NCBI GenBank assembly: GCA_026985685.1
Contig: JALSQA010000471.1
Location: 1 to 6,222 of the forward strand
Direction: 5' to 3'
Length of the DNA stretch: 6,222 bases
Source: Campylobacterales bacterium
Lineage (GTDB): Bacteria; Campylobacterota; Campylobacteria; Campylobacterales; QNZT01
The translations under genes and the position numbers were made by a program. Below the pieces are notes generated by a model. The model saw only the letters and a list, made by a program, of their open reading frames with translations, ran no database searches and was not told the origin of the DNA. This document shows, piece after piece, positions 1 through 5,372 of the stretch (position 1 is its first letter; each line of letters opens with the position of its first letter).

Positions 1-816
1 AGAGTTAAATACAATTGGAATATCTTTAACCCTTGGATCATTTTTAACAAGTGATGCAAAATGAAATCCATCCATTTGTGGCATCTCAACATCACTAACG
101 ATGATCTTCAACTCCTGTGTGACACTATCTCCAAATATATTTATAAGTTCTTGTACTTTTTCAAGACCTTCTTTCCCATCTTGTGCTTCAACAACATTGA
201 ATCCCATCTTTTGGAGTCCCTCTTTGACGATTCGTCTAGCGGTTGTACTATCATCTAACACTAAAGCAGTACCAGAGAATTGTTCAACTTCTGTCGTAAC
301 TTCTGTTGTGGGGGTATAAAGACCAAGTTCTTCAATTATGCTTTCAAGATCAAGGATAAGTAAGACTTCATCATTTTCAATTTTGGTTACACCTGTTATT
401 TTGGTTTTTTGAAAAGCTCCTGTATCTGATGAGGTAAATGAAGTAGATTCTATATCACTCCAGCTAATTCGTCTGATACGTCTTGCTTCATGAACAGCAA
501 AACCGATTAAAATATTGTTAAATTCTGTGATAATGACACGCATTTTGATATCAGCATCTTTAGGTGCTTTTGATTCCATCCATTTTGCGAGATTTATCAC
601 AGGAATCACAATACCTCTAAGATCAAAAATACCATCGATAAACTCAGGTGCACCTGGTAATTCTGTTAGATTTGGAAGTTTTATGATTTCACGTACTTTG
701 GCAACGTTTACACCATATATTCCCTCGTAAGTTTTGCCATTTTCCTCTTTTATCAAGCGAAAATCTACAAGCTCCATCTCATTGGAACCTACTTTTAGAA
801 TATTGTCATCATTCAT
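1..816 (-). CDS. cheV: CheV chemotaxis coupling protein (CheW-like domain plus response receiver), C-terminus cut by window edge
   Basis: CheV links membrane chemoreceptors to the histidine kinase CheA and has a phosphorylatable receiver that tunes adaptation; it acts at the cytoplasmic face of receptor arrays. I translated 272 codons from an ATG at 814-816 to base 1 with no stop. Residues about 13-165 form a CheW-like domain (VNVAKVREIIKLP, then FDLRGIVIPVINLAKW). After a short TTEVTTEVE linker, residues about 183-272 form a receiver domain: acidic pair D188-D189 (LVLDDS), phospho-acceptor D242 in VSDVEMPQMDG, and S272 at the position of the conserved Ser/Thr. The extra loop before D242 is typical of CheV receivers. 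The conserved lysine and last helix, about 40 residues, lie outside the window. An AAAAAAGG ribosome site at 823-830, 6 bases before the ATG, supports the start. It lies 12 bases downstream of the phosphoesterase gene. Family assignment is very secure. Confidence 0.96.
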   Translation of the reverse strand, partial: MNDDNILKVGSNEMELVDFRLIKEENGKTYEGIYGVNVAKVREIIKLPNLTELPGAPEFIDGIFDLRGIVIPVINLAKWMESKAPKDADIKMRVIITEFNNILIGFAVHEARRIRRISWSDIESTSFTSSDTGAFQKTKITGVTKIENDEVLLILDLESIIEELGLYTPTTEVTTEVEQFSGTALVLDDSTTARRIVKEGLQKMGFNVVEAQDGKEGLEKVQELINIFGDSVTQELKIIVSDVEMPQMDGFHFASLVKNDPRVKDIPIVFNS

Positions 817-822
817 AGTTTA

Positions 823-830
823 CCTTTTTT
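823..830 (-). promoter_or_regulatory. Ribosome binding site of cheV
   Basis: AAAAAAGG on the minus strand, with AAGG 6 bases before the cheV ATG. It begins inside the stop codon of the preceding phosphoesterase gene, so cheV has its own initiation site despite the 12-base gap. Confidence 0.6.
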
Positions 831-1548
831 AAAGTTCTTTGAAAATGATTTTATCCGTGAATGAGATTTTGTAGAAACTTTTATCACAAGCAAAAGATGA
901 AAAGTTTTTGTATCTTAGTGATTCAAATATAAACTCTTCATTTTGGTGATGATGCCCTTCACAGACAAAATTAATTTTACTATCACCTATATCGTACTTT
1001 TGTAATTTTTGTTTAATGAAGTTATGAAAAAAGGTTTGTTTTCTACAAATAAATTTTTGTTGCTGTTTTAGAAGTATTTTTTTAGAAAGGAAGTTGTTGA
1101 AAGAATTATCGAAGATATTTAGTATTGTAAGTAAAAATGGGTTACGAATGATTTTGGTATAGCGAAGGTAGTGTTCTTCTTCATAAATATCGCCATGACA
1201 CAGGCTGATAGTATGATTATGAAATGTGAAAAGTGTGGGTTGTTTTTTGATGGGTATTGTTGTTACATTTGGAAATAATTTGGCAAGATTAAAATCATGA
1301 TTTCCTTCAAAATATATAATCTCGATCTCTTTTGAAAGGCGGTTGATAAGATCAATAGTATTTTGGTACTGTTGAACAGTATAAGAGATTTGTCCGACCA
1401 ATAGATCAAACATATCTCCCATCAAAAAAAGTTGAGGTGGTTTATCTTTTGAGTTTTTTATCTTTTTTAAAAATTGATAAAAACCATCTCTTTTTGCATT
1501 GTCATGAGCATCTGAGATAAAGAGTGCTCCATCTTTTATCTCTTTCAT
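829..1548 (-). CDS. LpxH-like metallophosphoesterase, probable UDP-2,3-diacylglucosamine diphosphatase
   Basis: A 239-residue calcineurin-like phosphoesterase, the same length class as LpxH (about 240). All dinuclear-metal motifs are visible: D13 and H15 (SDAHD), D45 (GDMFD), N83-H84-D85 (GNHD), H118 (CHGD), and H199/H201 (GHHHQ). Residues about 126-185 form an insertion rich in Lys, Phe and Gln, where LpxH carries its helical lid that docks on the membrane. LpxH removes UMP from UDP-2,3-diacylglucosamine to give lipid X, which LpxB then uses; lpxB lies two genes upstream, which supports the role. Canonical LpxH has GNRD, with the Arg binding substrate, whereas this protein has GNHD, so another phosphoesterase activity remains possible and I give no symbol. 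The ATG shares a 4-base ATGA overlap with the argC stop, and no Shine-Dalgarno precedes it (GCTTATGTTCC), suggesting translation by reinitiation. Bases about 1000-1130 are visibly more AT-rich than the neighbours. Confidence 0.75.
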   Translation of the reverse strand: MKEIKDGALFISDAHDNAKRDGFYQFLKKIKNSKDKPPQLFLMGDMFDLLVGQISYTVQQYQNTIDLINRLSKEIEIIYFEGNHDFNLAKLFPNVTTIPIKKQPTLFTFHNHTISLCHGDIYEEEHYLRYTKIIRNPFLLTILNIFDNSFNNFLSKKILLKQQQKFICRKQTFFHNFIKQKLQKYDIGDSKINFVCEGHHHQNEEFIFESLRYKNFSSFACDKSFYKISFTDKIIFKEL

Positions 1549-2552
1549 GGAACATAAGCGATGATTGGAATACCCAACTCTTCTTCAAAGCCACACATAA
1601 GGTTTGCATTGACGACAGCCTGGGATGAAGCACCACGTAGTATATTGTCTATACAAGAGTTAATGTATAGTTTTTTATCGACGCACTTTGCAAAAATATC
1701 ACAAAAGTTTGTACCAGATGGTGACTTTAAATCAACAGGTTTATCAAAAATACGAACAAATGGACTATCTTTATAGAAATCTCTTAAAATTTCCAAAGGT
1801 TCAATCGGCTTTTTTAAAAGCGTATAAGTATCAATCATTTCACCACGTGTAAGTGGCAGTAAGTGTGGTACAAAGTTAATATCAAAATGTTTACCGCTTT
1901 TAAGATAGAGCTTTTCAGCAATCTCTGGCTGATGACGATGCATCAAAGGATTGTAAGCAAAACTATTTTCATTTATTGATACAAAGTGTGTATTGTCCGT
2001 GCATTTTTTTCCTGCACCTGAAACACCACTTTTGGCATCTATAAAGATAGGAAAATTTTCATCTATAAACTCTGTAAAAGGCAATAATCCTAAAAGTGTT
2101 GCAGTTGGATAGCAGCCTGGATTTGCGATAAGTGAACTTTTTTTGATTTCTTGGTGATATAGTTCAGGAAGTCCGTAAACAGCATCTTTTATATGCTCTT
2201 TATCTTCATGAGGACAGTAATACTTTTCATAAGTTTCCAATTTCAATCTATAATCAGCTGAGAGATCAACAACTTTAACACCTAGGTTTAACAATTCCTT
2301 TGCAAATCCCATAGATGCTTTATGCGGCAGAGCTAAAAATGCCAATTGTGCATTTTTTGCGATCTGTGCAGCATCTGCTTTTTGTACAGGTGTATCAAAA
2401 ATTTTTGTCAATGAAGGGTGTAAAGAGGTGAGGGTGGTTTCTCCCTCGCTTGTTGCAACATAAGTGATATTAAATTTTGGATGTCCTACAAGTATCTTTA
2501 CTAGTTCAAGTCCCGTAAAACCACTAGCTCCTATGATCGCAACATCAATCAT
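1545..2552 (-). CDS. argC: N-acetyl-gamma-glutamyl-phosphate reductase
   Basis: ArgC reduces N-acetyl-glutamyl-5-phosphate to the semialdehyde with NADPH, the third step of arginine/ornithine synthesis, in the cytosol. With the ATG at 2550-2552 the protein has 335 residues, normal for the long ArgC type. Visible features: an N-terminal Rossmann fold with GASGFTG at 8-14; LSADYRL at 98-104; YGLPELY at 126-132; catalytic Cys147 in NPGCYPTA; GVSGAGK at 176-182; His207 in HRHQPEI; and VPHLLPLTRGEM at 228-239. The frame extends 7 codons further to a TTG at 2573, but the ATG is preferred because it makes an ATGA overlap with the greA stop and has AAAGAG 8 bases upstream. Its own stop forms another ATGA with the phosphoesterase gene. 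An arginine gene between greA and an LPS gene is a mixed operon; no ARG-box-like site was recognised. Confidence 0.96.
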   Translation of the reverse strand: MIDVAIIGASGFTGLELVKILVGHPKFNITYVATSEGETTLTSLHPSLTKIFDTPVQKADAAQIAKNAQLAFLALPHKASMGFAKELLNLGVKVVDLSADYRLKLETYEKYYCPHEDKEHIKDAVYGLPELYHQEIKKSSLIANPGCYPTATLLGLLPFTEFIDENFPIFIDAKSGVSGAGKKCTDNTHFVSINENSFAYNPLMHRHQPEIAEKLYLKSGKHFDINFVPHLLPLTRGEMIDTYTLLKKPIEPLEILRDFYKDSPFVRIFDKPVDLKSPSGTNFCDIFAKCVDKKLYINSCIDNILRGASSQAVVNANLMCGFEEELGIPIIAYVP

Positions 2553-3034
2553 ATTTGAATCTCTTTGTAGCAAATTTCGAGAATCTCATATGTCTTTTCA
2601 CCACCTGGTAGTGTGACTGTGACTTCATCTTCTTCCTCTTTACCAATCAGTTGACGAGCAAGTGGAGAGATGATAGAAATAAGACCTTTGTCAGGGTTGC
2701 TTTCGTAAGTTCCTACTATTGTATATGTTACTTTTTCTTCACTATCAATATCTTCTAATGTAACAGTAGAGCCAAACATAACTTTATCATGTGTAAATTT
2801 TGATGGATCAACTTCTTTAGAATTGTCGTACAGATCTCCAAGTTCTGCCATACGAGCTTCAATAAAACGTAACTTTTCACGTGCAGCATGGTATTCTGCA
2901 TTTTCTTTTAAATCTCCATGGCTTCTTGCTATATCAATCTCTTCAACCGTTTGTGGACGTTGTACCATTTTTAAATCATGTAATTCTTGTCCTAATTTTA
3001 AACGACCCTCTTTTGTAATAGGTTGTTTTTGCAT
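2549..3034 (-). CDS. greA: Transcription elongation factor GreA
   Basis: GreA inserts its coiled-coil into the secondary channel of backtracked RNA polymerase and stimulates cleavage of the 3' end of the transcript, rescuing stalled complexes. The 161-residue product is full length. Residues 1 to about 75 are the coiled-coil, with the signature ARSHGDLKENAEYHAAREK. The catalytic tip acids D41 and E44 fall at exactly the E. coli positions. Residues about 80-161 are the FKBP-like C-terminal domain (GSTVTLEDI; YTIVGTYES; SPLARQLIGKEEEDEV; LPGGEKTYEI). The ATG at 3032-3034 is preceded by AAAGGA with 5-base spacing. The gene follows lpxB after 32 bases, which contain a likely promoter, and its stop overlaps argC. 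Identification is very secure; GreA rather than GreB fits the 161-residue length and the usual presence of only GreA in this phylum. Confidence 0.97.
   Translation of the reverse strand: MQKQPITKEGRLKLGQELHDLKMVQRPQTVEEIDIARSHGDLKENAEYHAAREKLRFIEARMAELGDLYDNSKEVDPSKFTHDKVMFGSTVTLEDIDSEEKVTYTIVGTYESNPDKGLISIISPLARQLIGKEEEDEVTVTLPGGEKTYEILEICYKEIQI
2561..2566 (-). promoter_or_regulatory. Ribosome binding site deciding the argC start
   Basis: AAAGAG on the minus strand, 8 bases before the ATG at 2550-2552. It lies downstream of the alternative TTG start at 2571-2573, so it favours the ATG and the 335-residue protein. Confidence 0.5.
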
Positions 3035-3039
3035 ATGTA

Positions 3040-3045
3040 TCCTTT
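3040..3045 (-). promoter_or_regulatory. Ribosome binding site of greA
   Basis: AAAGGA on the minus strand, 5 bases before the ATG. It is among the best Shine-Dalgarno matches in the window and fits a gene that can start a transcript. Confidence 0.65.
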
Positions 3046-3065
3046 GTAAAAATAGGTATGCAAAT

Positions 3066-3094
3066 ATTATAACATTTTAACTACATTTTTTACA
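3066..3094 (-). promoter_or_regulatory. Candidate sigma70 promoter for greA-argC-lpxH-like-cheV
   Basis: On the minus strand, bases 3074-3066 read TGTTATAAT, a perfect -10 hexamer with the extended TGn motif. A weak -35-like TGTAAA (3 of 6 matches to TTGACA) lies at 3094-3089 with a 17-base spacer. Campylobacterota promoters generally lack a clear -35 and rely on the -10 and upstream T/A-rich tracts, so the weak -35 is not a strong objection. The -10 overlaps the lpxB stop codon. Initiation would be near 3059, giving a leader of about 25 bases that contains the greA ribosome site. In DNA this AT-rich a perfect match could still be chance, but its place in the only gap over 12 bases favours function. 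Confidence 0.5.
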
Positions 3095-4089
3095 CTACCA
3101 TGAGCTAAAATAGTTTTGAGTTTTTGTGAATTTTGTGAAAAAGCTTCTCTATCAAAGGTGTGATAGGCATTTAGAAGATTTTCTTTTGTGACTTCATCTT
3201 GTAAAAATTCTTGATGTACTGCTTGTTGATTTTCAAAGTCCATGATGATATTTGCCAAACCGACATGATTTAAGTTTACAACTCTACTACCGATAAAATA
3301 GTCTACTTTTTTAGCAATATAAGCTAGAACAAATGGTGTACCGATTAGTGCAGCTTCAAGCGTAGCTGTACCAGAACAGATAAAAGCAAAGTTGCTACAA
3401 GATAGGCTCTTTTGCAAGTCGTATGATATTTCAAAGTCAGATGTATCTCCATAAATATGACCCAGAGATTTGTTTTTGTAAAAAGATGGGACAATTAAAA
3501 CTTTTTTTTCTGAAAGTTCTTTTGATACTTCACGGAAAATAGGCATAAGTTTTTGTATCTCTGATTTTCTACTTCCTGGTAAAAATGCTATTTGCTTATG
3601 ATCTATTGATAAATCATTTGTGACTTTTATCTCATCTAAAAGTGGATTTCCTACATAAACACAATGTTTATAAAAAGTTTTTTCAAAAGGAAAGATAGAG
3701 GCTTGTATATCCACATAAGCTTCTACTTTTTTTACTCTTTTTTTATTCCAGGCCCATACTTTTGGCAAAATATAATAGACTATTTTTTTATCTGGAAATT
3801 TTTCTTTGATAGCTTTTGCTAGTGGAAGATTAAATGCAGGTGAATCAATGAGCAATACAGTATCAACATCACGTGAGAGAAAAACCATCTCAGCAATCGC
3901 TTCTTTTGCTTTTAATATTTTTGGCAATACATCCATCAAGCCCATAACTGAAAATTCACTTGAGCTATATAAGGCTTCTCCAAATTTTGGATCAAAAATA
4001 CCACTGATTTTTGGATTGTCTAGTTGTTGTAAAATAGGTTCTAAATGAAGGTTAGCAGATGGTTCAAGAGCTGAGATTAATAAGTTCAT
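3067..4089 (-). CDS. lpxB: Lipid-A-disaccharide synthase
   Basis: LpxB, a GT19 glycosyltransferase at the inner membrane, joins lipid X to UDP-2,3-diacylglucosamine to form the lipid A disaccharide. The 340-residue product is shorter than E. coli LpxB (382) but close to Helicobacter forms. Visible motifs: EFSVMGLMDVLP at 45-56; the IDSPAFN segment with D82, matching the E. coli IDAPDFN aspartate; YYILPKVWAWNKKRVKK at 105-121; VGNPLLDEI at 146-154; LPGSRKSEI at 170-178 (nucleotide-sugar binding); ICSGTATLEAALIGTPFVLAY at 237-257; and NLNHVGLAN at 272-280. The N-terminal glycine-rich motif reads ALEPSANLH rather than GExSGD, as I recall for Campylobacter and Helicobacter LpxB. The ATG follows the stop of the small membrane-protein gene by 8 bases and has no good Shine-Dalgarno (a GGGAT lies about 14 bases upstream), so translation is probably coupled. 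Identification is secure. Confidence 0.96.
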   Translation of the reverse strand: MNLLISALEPSANLHLEPILQQLDNPKISGIFDPKFGEALYSSSEFSVMGLMDVLPKILKAKEAIAEMVFLSRDVDTVLLIDSPAFNLPLAKAIKEKFPDKKIVYYILPKVWAWNKKRVKKVEAYVDIQASIFPFEKTFYKHCVYVGNPLLDEIKVTNDLSIDHKQIAFLPGSRKSEIQKLMPIFREVSKELSEKKVLIVPSFYKNKSLGHIYGDTSDFEISYDLQKSLSCSNFAFICSGTATLEAALIGTPFVLAYIAKKVDYFIGSRVVNLNHVGLANIIMDFENQQAVHQEFLQDEVTKENLLNAYHTFDREAFSQNSQKLKTILAHGSVKNVVKML

Positions 4090-4097
4090 GTTAAAAG

Positions 4098-4295
4098 TCA
4101 GTATCCCATAGGGTAGACAAGGTTTTTATCAATCGTTGTACTTTTTAGAAACTTATCGACAAAAGGAATTTTAGTGATATTGTTATTGATATATTTTAGT
4201 GTAAAAAGTAGGATAACTATAGCAATAAGGATTAAAATTGTTTTACCGATTATCAAGCTTAATTCTTCAAAAGCTTTAAAAATTTTTTTTATCAT
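4098..4295 (-). CDS. Small single-pass membrane protein of unknown function
   Basis: I do not recognise this 65-residue protein. It has a basic, amphipathic N-terminus (MIKKIFKAFEE), one strongly hydrophobic segment at about 13-36 (core ILILIAIVILLFTL, flanked by K18 and K34), then a polar tail of about 30 residues ending NLVYPMGY. There is no signal-peptidase or lipoprotein site, so it looks like a membrane-anchored protein; the positive N-terminus suggests a cytoplasmic N-terminus with the tail in the periplasm. It is likely a real gene: TTGGAG lies 5 bases before its ATG, the ATG directly follows the VWA stop (TAAATG), and it fills the space to lpxB almost exactly, leaving 8 bases. Position ties it to the ATPase/VWA pair or to lpxB; nothing in the sequence decides which. 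Confidence 0.72.
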   Translation of the reverse strand: MIKKIFKAFEELSLIIGKTILILIAIVILLFTLKYINNNITKIPFVDKFLKSTTIDKNLVYPMGY

Positions 4296-5372
4296 TTATG
4301 CTCCAAAAACAGGTAAAGACTCCCCAAAAGGGATGGCTACTTCATCTTTTGCCAATACCCAGAGTATATCAAAAGTTGGCTCAATTTCAGGAAAAAAACC
4401 TTTACCATCGGTAAAATAAATTAAAATAGTTGGATTATTAATATGTTCATCTATATATCTAAATACAGGTCTGAAATCAGTACCACCACCACCTTTTGTT
4501 TGATAAAGCAGTGTATCACCTGGATAAAATTTTTGATGATATTGTATCTTACTATCACAAGCGATTAAGTCGATTTCATAATTTGAAAAACTTTGCATGA
4601 TAGCTTGAAATTCTGCAAAAAACTTTCCTAATAGATTTTCATCAACAGACCCAGAAGTATCAATAGCTACAATGATTTGTAAAAGTTCACTACTAAGTGA
4701 GGGGAGAGCAAACCCCTGGTGGATATAACGCTTATTTGGTGGGAAAAAACGATAATCTTCTTTAGCGTGTCGATGGATATATTGATAAAGTCTGTTTCTC
4801 CAGTCTATATGGCTTTGATTGATAGTGGGAAAAAATCTATCAAGATCTTTTGGAAGTTCATCTTGTGTGATAGCTTTTTGTAAAAGTTGTTCTAAAAACT
4901 GAGCTTCTTCATCCTCTATATGTTTGATTTTTTCACTTTTTTGTTCTTCTTGGGTATAATCTTTGTCATCTATTTCATTTTCTAAAATAGCATAAATCTC
5001 TTCGGCATACATGTTTTCAAATCTACTTTGATAATTGATACGCTCAGGTGGAAAGAGATTGTTTTTTATAAGCATTGTGTTGATTGCATAGTCTGTTGCA
5101 AGTTGCCAAAGCCAATTTTGGCGGGTATGTTTACGATTTTGATGTGCAAGTGCATAGTGCATTGCTGCATTTGCCAAACTAAACTCTATCTCTTCTATGC
5201 TACAGCTATTTATAAAATCATCATTGTAAGAAAATTTTGTACCGTCACTTTGAAATGATTCGATATTGTCATCTTTAACAAATTTTAATGCACTTGCGAT
5301 AGATCCAAAGTATGGATGCTCTAACATCAGTTTTGTTTTGGCTTTTTGGAATTTATCGCTTAAGTTATTCAT
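4296..5372 (-). CDS. DUF2201/VWA-like domain protein (COG3864 type), partner of the MoxR ATPase
   Basis: A 358-residue soluble protein with two domains. Residues about 1-130 resemble the DUF2201 N-terminal putative metallopeptidase domain: NAAMHYALAHQNRKHTR at 68-84, then WLWQLATDYAIN at 87-98. Where relatives usually have HExxHxxxxH, this has N68-A69-M71-H72...H77, so the first His and the catalytic Glu are missing. Residues about 130-165 are an acidic, low-complexity linker. Residues about 230-358 are a VWA-like domain with a complete MIDAS: D238-T-S240-G-S242, T298 (GGGGTDFRP) and D322 (YFTDG), ending with the family's LWVL...PFGE pattern. VWA proteins next to MoxR ATPases typically act as substrate adaptors in folding, metal insertion or complex remodelling (e.g. 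RavA-ViaA, NorQ-NorD); the target here is unknown. The ATG overlaps the ATPase stop as ATGA with no Shine-Dalgarno, implying coupled synthesis. Confidence 0.87.
   Translation of the reverse strand: MNNLSDKFQKAKTKLMLEHPYFGSIASALKFVKDDNIESFQSDGTKFSYNDDFINSCSIEEIEFSLANAAMHYALAHQNRKHTRQNWLWQLATDYAINTMLIKNNLFPPERINYQSRFENMYAEEIYAILENEIDDKDYTQEEQKSEKIKHIEDEEAQFLEQLLQKAITQDELPKDLDRFFPTINQSHIDWRNRLYQYIHRHAKEDYRFFPPNKRYIHQGFALPSLSSELLQIIVAIDTSGSVDENLLGKFFAEFQAIMQSFSNYEIDLIACDSKIQYHQKFYPGDTLLYQTKGGGGTDFRPVFRYIDEHINNPTILIYFTDGKGFFPEIEPTFDILWVLAKDEVAIPFGESLPVFGA
4301..4306 (-). promoter_or_regulatory. Ribosome binding site of the small membrane-protein gene
   Basis: TTGGAG on the minus strand, embedded in the last codons of the VWA gene (Phe-Gly-Ala) and 5 bases before the ATG. 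It is the main evidence that this 65-codon frame is translated. Confidence 0.55.

Noticed and set aside
61..730. Plus-strand open frames opposite cheV
   Set aside because: They are antisense to a clearly conserved coding sequence and show no domain or ribosome site of their own.
848..856. GGATAAAAT on the minus strand as a -10 for a separate cheV promoter
   Set aside because: A weak match inside coding sequence of AT-rich DNA with no -35 or TGn extension; not distinguishable from background.
2552..2573. TTG at 2573 as the argC start
   Set aside because: It would add 7 residues before the family's usual N-terminus and lies upstream of the AAAGAG site; the ATG at 2552 fits both spacing and overlap.
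3035..3066. Terminator between lpxB and greA
   Set aside because: No GC-rich inverted repeat with a following T-run is present in the 32 bases.
2823..3080. Plus-strand 85-codon open frame opposite greA
   Set aside because: It is antisense to the conserved GreA coiled-coil; Ser/Cys-rich translation is typical of a shadow frame.
4174..4419. Plus-strand 81-codon open frame across the VWA/small-gene junction
   Set aside because: The opposite strand has a better case here: SD, coupled stop-start and a conserved VWA C-terminus.
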